A stretch of 64,000 nt of DNA from Nocardioides alpinus (lineage in GTDB: Bacteria; Actinomycetota; Actinomycetes; Propionibacteriales; Nocardioidaceae). Positions 44,104-53,766 of the stretch are shown one piece after another (position 1 is the stretch's first letter; each line of letters starts with the position of its first letter). Location of the stretch: the NCBI RefSeq assembly GCF_900112035.1, contig NZ_FOKC01000015.1, positions 1 to 64,000 on the forward strand, read 5' to 3'. The notes beneath the pieces were generated by a model, which did no database searches, was not told the origin of the DNA, and worked only from the letters and a program-made list of their open reading frames with translations. The translations under genes and the position numbers were made by a program.

Positions 44104-46467
44104 TCAGCGCCCGACGTACGCCGCCAGGTGCTTGCCGGTGAGCGTCGGCTCCTTCGCGGCGACCATGTCCGCGGGCGGTCCCTCGAAGACGACCGTGCCG
44201 CCGTCGTGACCGGCACCCGGACCGATGTCGATGATCCAGTCGGCGTGCGCCATCACGGCCTGGTGGTGCTCGATGACGATCACCGACTTGCCGGAGTCGA
44301 CCAGCCGGTCGAGCAGGCCGAGGAGGTTGGCGACGTCGGCCAGGTGCAGTCCCGTCGTGGGCTCGTCGAGGATGTAGACCGCGCCCTTGTCGCCCATCTG
44401 GTTGGCGAGCTTGACCCGTTGGCGCTCGCCGCCGGACAGCGTCGTCAGCGGCTGCCCGAGGGTGAGGTAGCCGAGCCCGACGTCGGTCAGCCGCTCGAGG
44501 ATCTTGACCGCTGCCGGGATCCGGGCCTCGCCGGCGCCGAAGAGCTCGAGCGCGTCGCTCACCGACATCTCGTGCACCTCGGCGATGTCCTTGCCGCCGA
44601 AGGTGTATTGCAGGACCTCGGCCTGGAACCGGCGACCCTCGCACTCCTCGCACGGTGACTCGACGGTGGCCATCGGGCCGAGCTCGGTGAAGATCACGCC
44701 GGCACCGTTGCACGTCGGGCAGGCGCCCTCTGAGTTCGAGCTGAAGAGGGCCGGCTTGACGCCGTTGGCCTTGGCGAAGGCCTTGCGAATTGGCTCGAGC
44801 AACCCGGTGTACGTCGCGGGGTTGCTGCGCCGCGAGCCCTTGATCGCCGCCTGGTCGATCACGATGACGTCGTCCAGACCCGCCAGCGAGCCGTGGATCA
44901 GGGAGCTCTTGCCCGAGCCTGCGACACCGGTGACGACGGTCAGCAGCCCGAGCGGCACGTCGACGTCGACGTCCTTCAGGTTGTGCGTCGCGGCCCCCCG
45001 CACCTCCAGCTTCCCGGTCGCCGTGCGTACGGAGTCCTTGAGGTGGGCGCGGTCGTCGAGGTGCTGGCCGGTGATGGTGTTGCTGGCGCGCAGGCCCGCG
45101 ATGTCGCCCTCGAAGCAGATCGTGCCGCCGGCCGCGCCGGCCCCGGGACCGATGTCGACGACGTGGTCGGCGATCGCGATGGTCTCCGGCTTGTGCTCGA
45201 CGACCAGGACGGTGTTGCCCTTGTCACGCAGCTGCAGGAGCAGCTGGTTCATCCGTTCGATGTCGTGGGGGTGCAGCCCGATGGTGGGCTCGTCGAAGAC
45301 GTAGGTGACGTCGGTCAGCGACGACCCGAGGTGGCGGATCATCTTGGTGCGCTGCGCCTCCCCACCCGACAGCGTGCCTGCCGGTCGCTCGAGCGAGAGG
45401 TAGCCCAGGCCGATCTCGGAGAACGAGTCGAGGATGTGCTGCAGACCGCGCAGCAGCGGCGCCACGGAGGGCTCGTCCAGCTCGCGCACCCAGTCGGCGA
45501 GATCGCTGATCTGCATCTCGCAGAGGTCCGCGATCGACCTGCCCGCGATCTTCGACGACCGGGCCTCGGGTGTCAGTCGGGTGCCCTCGCAGTCGGGGCA
45601 CGTCTGGAACGTCACCGCGCGGTCGACGAAGCGGCGGATGTGCGGCTGCATCGCCTCGGGGTCCTTGGACAGCATCGACTTCTGGATCTGCGGGATGATC
45701 CCGTTGAACGTGAGGTTGATGCCCTCGACCTTGATCTTGGTCGGCTCGGCCCAGAGCATCGTGTCGAGCTGCTTCTTGGTGAACGACCTGATCGGCTTGT
45801 CCATCGGCAGGCCCATGCCCTCGAAGAGCCGGCCGTACCACCCGTCCATCGAGTAGCCGGGCACGGTCAGCGCCCCGTCGGCGAGCGTCTTGTCGGCGTC
45901 GTACAGCGCCGTGAGGTCGATGTCGTTGACCCGTCCCATCCCCTCGCAGCGCGGGCACATGCCACCGAGGTAGACCTCCTGCTTGACGGTCTTCCGCTCG
46001 GTCCGACCGCCCTTCTCGGTGGTCATCATCCCGCTCGCCTTGCGGGTGGGGACGTTGAACGAGTACGCCGTCGGCGGACCGACGTAGGGGTCGCCGAGGC
46101 GGCTGAAGAGGATCCGCAGCATCGCGTTGGCGTCGGTGGCCGTGCCCACCGTCGAGCGCGGGTTCGCTCCCATCCGCTCCTGGTCGACGATGATCGCGGT
46201 GGTGAGGCCCTCGAGGTGGTCGACGTCGGGGCGCGCCAGCGACGGCATGAAACCCTGCACGAACGCGCTGTAGGTCTCGTTGATCATCCGCTGGGACTCC
46301 GCGGCGATGGTGGCGAAGACCAGCGAGCTCTTGCCGGAGCCCGAGACACCGGTGAACACCGTCAGGCGGCGCTTGGGCAGCTCGACGTCGATGCCCTTGA
46401 GGTTGTTCTCCCGGGCCCCCTGGACCTTGATCATGTCGTGGTCGTCTGCCGCGTGCGTGCTCGTCAT
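44104..46467 (-). CDS. UvrA-like double ABC ATPase
   Basis: A 787-residue protein with two ABC modules: Walker [11 protein letters not shown] and [12 protein letters not shown] in the first, [11 protein letters not shown] and [14 protein letters not shown] in the second. Zinc-binding pairs are [19 protein letters not shown] and CPTCNGAG. At under 800 residues it is shorter than UvrA (about 950) and lacks the UvrB-binding insertion, as in UvrA2/DrrC-type proteins linked to drug resistance. It may repair or displace DNA lesions or be a resistance factor. ATG 46467 has GGGAGA eight bases upstream. Confidence 0.8.
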   Translation of the reverse strand: MTSTHAADDHDMIKVQGARENNLKGIDVELPKRRLTVFTGVSGSGKSSLVFATIAAESQRMINETYSAFVQGFMPSLARPDVDHLEGLTTAIIVDQERMGANPRSTVGTATDANAMLRILFSRLGDPYVGPPTAYSFNVPTRKASGMMTTEKGGRTERKTVKQEVYLGGMCPRCEGMGRVNDIDLTALYDADKTLADGALTVPGYSMDGWYGRLFEGMGLPMDKPIRSFTKKQLDTMLWAEPTKIKVEGINLTFNGIIPQIQKSMLSKDPEAMQPHIRRFVDRAVTFQTCPDCEGTRLTPEARSSKIAGRSIADLCEMQISDLADWVRELDEPSVAPLLRGLQHILDSFSEIGLGYLSLERPAGTLSGGEAQRTKMIRHLGSSLTDVTYVFDEPTIGLHPHDIERMNQLLLQLRDKGNTVLVVEHKPETIAIADHVVDIGPGAGAAGGTICFEGDIAGLRASNTITGQHLDDRAHLKDSVRTATGKLEVRGAATHNLKDVDVDVPLGLLTVVTGVAGSGKSSLIHGSLAGLDDVIVIDQAAIKGSRRSNPATYTGLLEPIRKAFAKANGVKPALFSSNSEGACPTCNGAGVIFTELGPMATVESPCEECEGRRFQAEVLQYTFGGKDIAEVHEMSVSDALELFGAGEARIPAAVKILERLTDVGLGYLTLGQPLTTLSGGERQRVKLANQMGDKGAVYILDEPTTGLHLADVANLLGLLDRLVDSGKSVIVIEHHQAVMAHADWIIDIGPGAGHDGGTVVFEGPPADMVAAKEPTLTGKHLAAYVGR

Positions 46468-46616
46468 CTGCGCGTCTCCCGTGTGTGCCCGCCCGGTGCC
46501 TGCCCACCCGGTGGCTGCAGGCAATCCTGCCAGTACGACGCGCCACGGGGTCGCGATGTGACCGCACGCCCCTGCGGATGAGGCACGGTTTCACCGTGGG
46601 TGCCATCGTCGAGGAC

Positions 46617-47102
46617 ATGACGACCACTCACGACGACCAGCTCGGGACCGTTGCCCAGATCATGAAGGACACGCGGATCGCCGTGCTGACCTACGTGGCG
46701 CCCGGCGGCTCCCTCGTGTCGACGCCGATGGGCATGCAGGACTTCGAGCACCCCGGCACCATCTGGTTCATCACTGAGCGCGACACGGACAAGGTGCACG
46801 CCATCGAGGCCGACCCGCGTGTCAACGTCTCGTTCTCCAGCAAGTCGGGGTGGGTCTCGCTCACCGGCACCGCCCACGTCGACGAGGACCGGGCCAAGCT
46901 CAAGGAGCTGTGGGACGCCTCCGCCGGCATCTTCATGTCGGGAGGGCCCGAGGACGCCTCCAACGTGCTGCTCGCGGTGGACGGCGCGACCGCGGAGTTC
47001 TGGGAGTCCCCCGGCAAGGTGAGCACCGCCATCCAGCTCGCCAAGGGCCTGGTCAGCGACGCCGAGCCCGACCTGGGCGACAACGCCACCGTCACCCTCT
47101 GA
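46617..47102 (+). CDS. Pyridoxamine 5'-phosphate oxidase-like general stress protein
   Basis: A 161-residue FMN-binding split-barrel protein. RIAVLTYVAPGGSLVSTPMG and IWFITERDTDKVHAIEADPR are typical of the general-stress-protein-26 (YdaG) subgroup, which usually lacks pyridoxamine oxidase activity. It may be a flavin- or F420-dependent reductase. ATG 46617 is preferred; an in-frame ATG at 46578 is less likely. Its stop overlaps the next ATG (TGATG at 47100-47104). Confidence 0.75.
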   Translation: MTTTHDDQLGTVAQIMKDTRIAVLTYVAPGGSLVSTPMGMQDFEHPGTIWFITERDTDKVHAIEADPRVNVSFSSKSGWVSLTGTAHVDEDRAKLKELWDASAGIFMSGGPEDASNVLLAVDGATAEFWESPGKVSTAIQLAKGLVSDAEPDLGDNATVTL

Positions 47103-47899
47103 TGCTGGTCGACGCGCACGGTCGGGCCGCTGCGGACGACGCATGGCTGCGCTTCACCACGCCGGCCTCGTGGCCGGTGTGGGCACCGCTCATCCGCGAG
47201 GTCGAGGCGACCGAGCCGGTCCTCGCCGCCGGCACCACCGGCCGGGTGCAGGGTCCTCCCGGTGTGGCGGTGGACTTCGAGGTCACGTCCGTCGACCCGG
47301 ACCAGCGGTCCTGGTCGTGGAGGGTCGGCAGAGGCCCCGCCGCCGTGCACATGGACCATCACGTCGTCCCCGCGGCCGGCGGCGGCAGCCGGGCCCTCCT
47401 CCGGGTGCCCGGGCGATCAGCCGCGCTGCTGCAGCCCTACCGGATCCCGGCGTCGGCCGCCCTCAAGAGGCTCGTCCGTGACCGGAGCGGGCTGGGCACC
47501 GACGAGGAACCGGTCCGGGCCTTCGACTTCGCGTTCGACCCGACGTACGCCCTCGCCGGGCGGCCCTTCGGCATCACGCCACGATCCACGACGGTCGAGG
47601 TCGGTCCGGTGTGGTTGTTCGTCCGCTTCGGGCCGTGGCGCCTGCTGACCCCCCGCAGCAACATCGCCTCCGCGGAGGTGACGGGCGGCTTCTCCTTCGT
47701 CAAGACCGCCGGCCCGCCGCACCTGTCGCTGAGCGACAAGGGCGTCTCCTTCACCACCAACGGTGACCGGGCGCTGTGCCTGTCCTTCCACGAGCCGGTG
47801 CCGGCGATCGACCCGACCGCGACCATCACCCACCCGGGGGCCACCCTCGCGGTGGCCGACCCCGAAGGACTCGCCGAGTCCCTCGGACTGCGTGCCTAG
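47102..47899 (+). CDS. SRPBCC domain fused to an unnamed beta-rich C-terminal domain
   Basis: A 265-residue protein. Residues 1-105 are a polyketide-cyclase-like SRPBCC lobe (ASWPVWAPLIREVEATEP, then a DHHVVPAAGGG strand). Residues about 130-265 form a second beta-rich domain (DFAFDPTYALAGRPFGITPR, then VGPVWLFVRFGPWRLLTPRS) often found alone in actinobacteria and not assigned a function. No enzyme motif is visible in either part. It is coupled to the stress protein gene upstream and lies nine bases before the maltokinase-cap-like gene. Confidence 0.6.
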   Translation: MLVDAHGRAAADDAWLRFTTPASWPVWAPLIREVEATEPVLAAGTTGRVQGPPGVAVDFEVTSVDPDQRSWSWRVGRGPAAVHMDHHVVPAAGGGSRALLRVPGRSAALLQPYRIPASAALKRLVRDRSGLGTDEEPVRAFDFAFDPTYALAGRPFGITPRSTTVEVGPVWLFVRFGPWRLLTPRSNIASAEVTGGFSFVKTAGPPHLSLSDKGVSFTTNGDRALCLSFHEPVPAIDPTATITHPGATLAVADPEGLAESLGLRA

Positions 47900-47908
47900 T
47901 CTCGCCGC

Positions 47909-48529
47909 ATGGGCATCATCCACAAGGCCACGCTGTCGCCGTCCAAGCAGGAGCTCGTCGAGTCCTGGCTGCCGGGCCGCCCCTGGGCCGACGGCCACCG
48001 GATCGCCGAGAAGGTCGCCGAGTACCGCTTCGACGACCCGGCCGGTGAGGTCGGTGTGGAGACGATCCTCTGGCTCACCGAGGACGGCAGCGTCCTGCAG
48101 ACGCCCCTGACCTACCGCGCCGCCCCGCTCGCCGGGGCCGAGGAGCACCTGATCGGCACCACCCAGCACTCCGTCCTCGGCCAGCGCTGGGCGTACGACG
48201 GCTGCGGGGACCCGGTGTGGGCCGCCACCCTGGCCGCAGGCATCGTCACCGGCGCCCGCCAGTCGCAGATGTTCGTCGAGGAGGACGGCCAGCGCATCGA
48301 CATCCCTGCCCGTATGGAGGTGCTGGGCAGCGGCGCAGGTGTCGACGGCCCGGCCATCAGGTCCGTCGACTCGGTGCGCGACGAGGGCGGCGTGACCACG
48401 GTGCGCTGCTCGGGCCTGGAGATCGACCTGGCCCGGCTCGTGGGTACGCCGCTCGGCGGGGGCCTGCACCTCAGCGGCACCGTGGGCGACTCGGACAGCA
48501 CCGTGCTCGCCGTCCTGCGCCTGGCCTGA
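47909..48529 (+). CDS. Maltokinase N-terminal cap-like protein
   Basis: A 206-residue protein resembling the N-terminal cap domain of actinobacterial maltokinase (MGIIHKATLSPSKQELVESW, then RWAYDGCGDPVWAATLAAGI). The kinase domain itself is absent, so it cannot phosphorylate maltose. Stand-alone copies of this domain are frequent and of unknown role. It may form an operon with the SRPBCC gene nine bases upstream. Confidence 0.65.
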   Translation: MGIIHKATLSPSKQELVESWLPGRPWADGHRIAEKVAEYRFDDPAGEVGVETILWLTEDGSVLQTPLTYRAAPLAGAEEHLIGTTQHSVLGQRWAYDGCGDPVWAATLAAGIVTGARQSQMFVEEDGQRIDIPARMEVLGSGAGVDGPAIRSVDSVRDEGGVTTVRCSGLEIDLARLVGTPLGGGLHLSGTVGDSDSTVLAVLRLA

Positions 48530-48577
48530 GGCCGGTCCGGACGGATCAGGACCGACCGTCGGTCTGGCTCCCGCCGC

Positions 48578-50404
48578 CTACTTCTTCGTCCTCGTCGTGC
48601 GCTTCGTCGCAGCCTTCGCGGTGCGCCGGGCCGGGGACTTCCCACTCACGGGCTCCTTCGCCGCCTTCTCGATCCTGCCCGCGCCCGCGTCGACGGCCAG
48701 GGACAACGAGGCGAGGTCGCGCTGCAGGTGGCGGACCCCGACCGCCAGGGCCGTGGCGATGCCGCGGGTCACGATGGCTGCCTCCGCCTCCCCGAACCTC
48801 GGCGGCTTCGCCGTCGGGTACGGGTGGGCCTCGCGCAGGGCCACGAGTGCTCCGCCGAGGGCGATGGACACCAGCGGACCGGGGTCGATCCAGGGCAGCT
48901 CGGGGAGACCGTCGCGGATGACCGGGTCCCACGGGTTCACCCAGGGCACGAACTCCTCCCAGACCTCGTCGAGGTAGGGAAACACGAAGTGCAGTGACCG
49001 GCACACGGTCGCGCGCCGACCCAGCACGTCACGGGCCTGCGAGCCGATCTCGTAGAACTCGTGCACCCGGACGTCACCGATCGTGGTGGCGGGATCCAGC
49101 AGGGTCGCCTCGACGACCCGGTCGCTCCAGACCAGGTCCCACCACCACTGGTCGTTCATCGCCCGGACCAGGTCGGGCGGCGCGAGCCAGACGGCAGTGT
49201 TGACGTAGTAGTGCTGGATCTTCTTGAGCACCTCCTGCCCCTGGGCACTGGCCAGGAAGCCGGTGTGCTTGGTCGGGTCCTCCCCCGGCCGGTCGAAGTC
49301 GTCGAACACGCCGCCCTCGAAGATGCCGATCAGGTTAACGTTGACGAAGTGGTGCCAGGTCGAGTCCGTGACGACCCTGCCCACGCCCGCCGCGTGTCCG
49401 TCGTACGCACACAGCACGCCGAACCCGTGGGCGACGGTGGCCTGCTTGCTGCCGGCGGTGTTCCCGGCCGGCACCTTGCCCCGGGCGATGACCCGGGGGT
49501 CCTCGCGGCCGGTTCCGTCCAGTCGTCCGGGGTACTCCGCGCTGCCGTCGCGACAGGCGAGCCCGAGGTCGGGCGGCACGCGTACCTCCCCCTCGTGCGG
49601 GTGGTCGGGAAACACGTCGATGCGTCCCGTGGGGCTGCACAGGATGGGGTGGGGGTAGCGCTCCTCGCGGAACCACCCGGTCGGTGAGTGGTAGAGCTCG
49701 AGGTCGAGGCGCTGCGGGACGTCGTCGCTCTGGTCGCTGAACTGGGTGCCGGGGTCATGACCGACGGCGTTCGAGTCGTTGCGGTTCGGCCCGCCCATGC
49801 TGGTCTCACCGCTGCCGAAGTCCGCCCAGTGACGCATGTTGCGCGCCCGGTCCACGGCTTTCCCCAGGCCGGCGCCGAGGGACGCGTGGTCCCCGGTGGC
49901 GAACAGCCCGCGCTTGCCGTTCATGTGCGCGGTCAACCGGTCGAGCTCGGCGTCGCTGAGGCGATCCGCGGGATAGCCGGCGCTCGTGTCGCGGGTCCCG
50001 TAGGCGGACTGCTTGAAGTTGGTCTCCACCCCGAACAGCCACACCTCGTCGTACATCGTGGCGCTGAAGTGGCTGGCCACGTCGAAACGGAAGCCCTTGA
50101 TGCGATTGCTGATCCGAGACTCCCGGATCAGCATCTGCTGGTCGGTCACCGTGGACTGCAGGTGGCCGAGGGTGATGTCGAAACGGGCGTAGCGGCGGCC
50201 GTCGTTGATCAGGCTGGTGACGAACGCGGACAGGCCGAAGTCGCCGTCACCGAAGTCGAGCCCGTCGGTGACGAGCAGCAGCTTGACCGTGATCGGGTTC
50301 CACCACGGTCGGAAGATCTCCGGCCGGAGGCGGGCGACCTCCCACCGCTGACGGGCGAGGTGTTCGAGGGTGTTGATGATCGGTACGTCAGGAATGTCAG
50401 GCAT
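48578..50404 (-). CDS. Large uncharacterised protein with basic C-terminal tail
   Basis: A 608-residue protein I cannot assign. The N-terminal third (VKLLLVTDGLDFGDGDFGLS, then YDEVWLFGVET and LFATGDHASLGAGLGKAV) suggests an alpha/beta hydrolase- or amidotransferase-like fold with a sensing pocket. The middle holds STWHHFVNVNLIG. The last 40 residues are Lys/Ala/Thr-rich (KSPARRTAKAATKRTTRTKK), like a histone H1 tail. There is no signal peptide. A GGAGG site precedes the ATG at 50404. The gene is 96 bases from the YcaQ-type gene upstream on the same strand. Confidence 0.6.
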   Translation of the reverse strand: MPDIPDVPIINTLEHLARQRWEVARLRPEIFRPWWNPITVKLLLVTDGLDFGDGDFGLSAFVTSLINDGRRYARFDITLGHLQSTVTDQQMLIRESRISNRIKGFRFDVASHFSATMYDEVWLFGVETNFKQSAYGTRDTSAGYPADRLSDAELDRLTAHMNGKRGLFATGDHASLGAGLGKAVDRARNMRHWADFGSGETSMGGPNRNDSNAVGHDPGTQFSDQSDDVPQRLDLELYHSPTGWFREERYPHPILCSPTGRIDVFPDHPHEGEVRVPPDLGLACRDGSAEYPGRLDGTGREDPRVIARGKVPAGNTAGSKQATVAHGFGVLCAYDGHAAGVGRVVTDSTWHHFVNVNLIGIFEGGVFDDFDRPGEDPTKHTGFLASAQGQEVLKKIQHYYVNTAVWLAPPDLVRAMNDQWWWDLVWSDRVVEATLLDPATTIGDVRVHEFYEIGSQARDVLGRRATVCRSLHFVFPYLDEVWEEFVPWVNPWDPVIRDGLPELPWIDPGPLVSIALGGALVALREAHPYPTAKPPRFGEAEAAIVTRGIATALAVGVRHLQRDLASLSLAVDAGAGRIEKAAKEPVSGKSPARRTAKAATKRTTRTKK

Positions 50405-50465
50405 GAGAACCTCCGAGTTGGGTGTGTCCTTACCTCTTGAGGAGAGGTGGGCCCAGCCGCTGATA

Positions 50466-50479
50466 CACCCCTAGGGGTG
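50466..50479. promoter_or_regulatory. Palindrome between YcaQ-type and unknown gene
   Basis: CACCCCTAGGGGTG is an exact 14-bp palindrome, 62 bases before the ATG of the 608-residue gene. It could be an operator or part of a terminator for the upstream gene. A smaller ACCTCT/AGAGGT hairpin (50432-50448) lies closer to the start. Confidence 0.35.
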
Positions 50480-50499
50480 GCGGTCGGAGGTGGTCCCGA

Positions 50500-51609
50500 T
50501 CAGTCCCGGACGACCTCGAGGCCCAGCCACTCCCCCAGCGCCCCCAGCTCCGCGTCCACGCGCCTGCGACGTCCGGAGGACCAGTCGCCGTCCTCGTGCA
50601 CCGCGTCGACGACCAGCACCCCCGCCCCACGGTCGGCGGTCGCGTCGATCTTGCCGACCAGCTCGTCGCCGTCGAGGACCGGCATCGCCCAGAAGCCCCA
50701 CCGCCGCTGGGCCACGGGCTTGTACATCTCCAGCTGGTAGTCGAAGGCGAAGAGCTCCTCCATGCGCTTGCGGTCGAAGACGAGGCGGTCCAGGGGCGAG
50801 AGGACGGCCGTACGTCCCTCGAAGCTGCCGTCGAGGTAGGCGGGGTCGACCCGCCACAGACCGCGTACGCCCTCCACGCGCGCCGCCTCGCCGACGTCGC
50901 GGACCGCGTACGGCTCGTGCCACGCCTCCAGTGCACGCGGCCGAGCGAGCCCGAGGGACCGGAGCCGCCTCCCGGCGAGGGTCCGGTGCGCCTCCTCCGC
51001 CGGCACGGCCGGGTCGCCGGGGTGGATCCGCTCGGCCAGGTCCCACCGTCGTTCGCGGCCCTCGCGGGAGGCGACGGCCACCTCGCCGCGCTGCTCCATG
51101 CACTCGAGGAGCTTCATCACGTTCTTGTTGTTGGTCCAGCCGCTCGAACGCCACGGCACCTCGCAGCCGTCCGGGATGTCGCGGGCGGCGGTGGGTCCCT
51201 CGGCGCGCAGGACGTCGAGGATCTCGCGCCGGCAACCGTCGTTGGCGCCCACCCAGTCGGCCAGGTCCTCCTGCCACACCTTCAGCGGCGGCCGGCCCGG
51301 CCACGCGTCCATGTCGGCCCGGAAGAGGGCGATGTCCTCGCTGGGGCGGAGCAGGGCGTGGTGCTCGACGAGCGCGCCGTCACCGAGGAGCTCCTCGAGG
51401 TCCTCCGGCTCGTAGCCGTGCCCGATCCGCGACCAGAGCACGAGGTCGGCGTGCTGGGCCACCACCTGGGTCAGGTCGACCTGCAGGAAACCGAGGTGCC
51501 GAACCACGTCGAGGGGGTCGGTGGGCCGCGGTGCGTCCAGCAGCTGCGCGCGTACGGCGATCCGGCGGGCCTGCTGCGGGGTGAGCTCATGCACCTTCGC
51601 CGAAGCCAT
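50500..51609 (-). CDS. YcaQ/AlkX-type DNA glycosylase
   Basis: A 369-residue winged-helix protein of the HTH_42 (AlkZ/YcaQ) family. The catalytic loop reads FLQVDLTQ, a Q-x-D motif as in YcaQ/AlkX, which unhooks interstrand crosslinks, rather than the Q-x-Q of AlkZ. Three tandem winged helices occupy about residues 10-250 and VLSPLDRLVFDRKRMEELF marks the C-terminal beta-barrel. ATG 51609 is preferred. It lies upstream of, and may be co-transcribed with, the unknown 608-residue gene. Confidence 0.75.
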   Translation of the reverse strand: MASAKVHELTPQQARRIAVRAQLLDAPRPTDPLDVVRHLGFLQVDLTQVVAQHADLVLWSRIGHGYEPEDLEELLGDGALVEHHALLRPSEDIALFRADMDAWPGRPPLKVWQEDLADWVGANDGCRREILDVLRAEGPTAARDIPDGCEVPWRSSGWTNNKNVMKLLECMEQRGEVAVASREGRERRWDLAERIHPGDPAVPAEEAHRTLAGRRLRSLGLARPRALEAWHEPYAVRDVGEAARVEGVRGLWRVDPAYLDGSFEGRTAVLSPLDRLVFDRKRMEELFAFDYQLEMYKPVAQRRWGFWAMPVLDGDELVGKIDATADRGAGVLVVDAVHEDGDWSSGRRRRVDAELGALGEWLGLEVVRD

Positions 51610-51827
51610 GCAGGCGATCCTAGGCTCGCCGCGTGATCGAGTCTGCCCACTGGCAGCCGGGACTCATCCTGACCACCCGACCATGGCCCGATCGGGTCAT
51701 TCCTCCCCTTGATCGGGCAGTTCAGGGCGTGTTCGGCGCTCCATCGCGTCATCGGGTGCCACTCTGGACGTCACACCAGCATCAGCGGGCGAACGCCCGG
51801 AGCGTCACAGCAGTGGGGAGCACGACC

Positions 51828-51974
51828 ATGTGGGACACCGTCGAGACCAATCCGGTGCACCTGTCGCACGATCTTCCGTGCACGGGTTGCGGCCACGCAC
51901 GTCACACCTACCTGCCGTGCTCCGACACGTGCGCCTGCGCCCACGGACGCGACCGCGTCCTCAGCGCTGTCTGA
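51828..51974 (+). CDS. Small cysteine-rich protein, 48 residues
   Basis: A 48-codon frame beginning MWDTVETNPVHLSHDLPCTG with Cys in CxxC and CxxxCxC patterns (CTGC, then CSDTCAC). A GGGGAG site lies about seven bases before the ATG. Similar short proteins with HDLPCxxCGHAxHT are, from memory, common in Nocardioides-like genomes, so it is probably real and may bind zinc. Its last 14 bases overlap the convergent PhoD gene. Confidence 0.55.
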   Translation: MWDTVETNPVHLSHDLPCTGCGHARHTYLPCSDTCACAHGRDRVLSAV

Positions 51975-53766
51975 CCCGGTCCTTGACCTTGTCGCGGTAG
52001 CGGCGCCGCAGACCGCGCCCGAACCGCTCGCGCACCTTCTCGTGCGCCGGCGGACGGCCCTGCTCGTCGAGCTCGTAGCTCGCCACCTTCGCCAGTCTCG
52101 GCCGCTCGTGGTCGTCGATCACCTCACCGGTGACCCACCACATCTTCAGGCTGGGTCCGGTGACCCGCAGGCAGGCGAGGTTGTTGTCGAACCACGGCCC
52201 CTCGGCGTAGCGCCAGGTGAGGGGCGCGTCGGGCACGCGCGTCGACTTCGACGCCAGCCGCCCGACCGGTCCCGCGACGCCGTAGGACAGGACCGCCGTC
52301 GCGAAGCGCATGTTGCGCGAGAGCGGGTTGCGGATCGGCGAGCAGACGGCCTGCAGGATCGTCGACTGCAGCGGTCGGCGGCCGTCGACGGGCTGGGCCT
52401 CGCTGACATAGCTGTGGTGCACGTCGCCGGACAGGAACGTGACCGTCGAGGGTGCGCGCCCCCGCTCCCCCGCGGCGACCTCCATCACCTGTGAGGCCAC
52501 CTCCTGGAAGCTGGTCTGGAAGGCGCCCCAGTGCTCGAGGTCCACGACCTGCCGCAGCCTCTCACCCATCCGGCCACCACGGTCACCCCATGCCCCCGCT
52601 GCGAGCGCCTCGCTGAAGGCCTCGAGGTGGTGCAGGCCGCGAGCCAGCAGGAAGGGCAGCGACGTGCCGACGAGCAGGTGGTCGACGTCGCCGCGCAGCT
52701 GCTCGTCGAGCCAGGACGCCTCGTCGGCGTCGAGCAGCGCCCGGTGGTCGGGATCCAGCTGCCGGGCTGCGCGCGAGTCGACCACGACCAGCCGGGCCTG
52801 GGTGTCGAACTCACGCGTGTAGCTCCAGCGGTAGGTCTGGGGCTCCTGGTCGACCCGCTCGGCGAACGCGTCGATGATCGGGCCGAAGTCGTACTCGTCG
52901 TCGCCGGTGTGCGCCAGGACCTGAGCGTAGAGCTCGTCCCCGCGGCGCTCGGCCGGGGACATGTTGCCGAGGTGCTGGTAGACCCAGTAGGACCCGAGAC
53001 CCGCGACGATGCGGCCGTGCCACCACGAGGTGGACTCCATCTCGCGGCGCCACTCCTGCGAGGTGTTCCAGTCGTCGCGGATGTCGTGGTCGTCGAAGAT
53101 CATCGCGCTCGGCACGGTCGACAGCAGCCAGCGGTTGGCCGGGTCGGACCACGCGAGCGCGTAGAGGTGGGCGTACTCCTCGTAGTCCTGCAGCTCGGTC
53201 CACGGCGGCGCCTCGATGTCGCGCCGCGACTCGATGAAGGCCCGCATCTCGTCGGTCGTCTCGTCGGCGTAGACCTGGTCGCCGAGGAAGAGCACCAGGT
53301 CGGGCAGGCGGTCGGGGGCCAGGTCGTGGTCGTCCGGGTCCGCGGCCGGGACCTGGTCGGCGGCACGCAGGGCCCACGCCCGGAGGGCGTCGACGCCGTG
53401 GGTCTCGTTGCCCTTCGCGTCGTGGGACACCGAGGTGCGGCACGAGCCGAAGGCCAGGCTCAGCGGACGCCCGTCCTCGAGGGTGGCGATGACCGGGGCG
53501 GGGAAGGGTGAGTCGGGCTCGGGCCACACCTGCTCCCCGTCGACGGCCACGGTGTAGGCCTCCGACGTGCCGGGAGCCAGTCCGTCCAGCTCGACCAGGG
53601 CGTAGTGGTGCCCGTGGACCACGAACGTGCGGGCGCTCGCGGAGGCGTCGCCGCGGCGCACCGACACGGTGCCGGGTCCGCGCGTCTCCACCCACACGGA
53701 GGCGGAGGAGTCGTCGACGTAGCGCAGGAGGGGCCCGAGGAGCAGGGGGCTGTCGGTCCCGCTCAC
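51961..53766 (-). CDS. PhoD-family alkaline phosphatase/phosphodiesterase
   Basis: A 601-residue metallophosphoesterase with an N-terminal beta-sandwich (about residues 1-90) and the PhoD catalytic core: FGSCRTSV, LFLGDQVYADE, IFDDHDIRDDW and LSGDVHHSY. No signal peptide is seen at the chosen GTG, which is unusual since PhoD proteins are often exported by Tat. GTG 53766 overlaps the stop of the zinc dehydrogenase (GTGA), so the two are coupled. It ends overlapping the small cysteine-rich gene. Confidence 0.75.
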   Translation of the reverse strand: MSGTDSPLLLGPLLRYVDDSSASVWVETRGPGTVSVRRGDASASARTFVVHGHHYALVELDGLAPGTSEAYTVAVDGEQVWPEPDSPFPAPVIATLEDGRPLSLAFGSCRTSVSHDAKGNETHGVDALRAWALRAADQVPAADPDDHDLAPDRLPDLVLFLGDQVYADETTDEMRAFIESRRDIEAPPWTELQDYEEYAHLYALAWSDPANRWLLSTVPSAMIFDDHDIRDDWNTSQEWRREMESTSWWHGRIVAGLGSYWVYQHLGNMSPAERRGDELYAQVLAHTGDDEYDFGPIIDAFAERVDQEPQTYRWSYTREFDTQARLVVVDSRAARQLDPDHRALLDADEASWLDEQLRGDVDHLLVGTSLPFLLARGLHHLEAFSEALAAGAWGDRGGRMGERLRQVVDLEHWGAFQTSFQEVASQVMEVAAGERGRAPSTVTFLSGDVHHSYVSEAQPVDGRRPLQSTILQAVCSPIRNPLSRNMRFATAVLSYGVAGPVGRLASKSTRVPDAPLTWRYAEGPWFDNNLACLRVTGPSLKMWWVTGEVIDDHERPRLAKVASYELDEQGRPPAHEKVRERFGRGLRRRYRDKVKDRVRQR

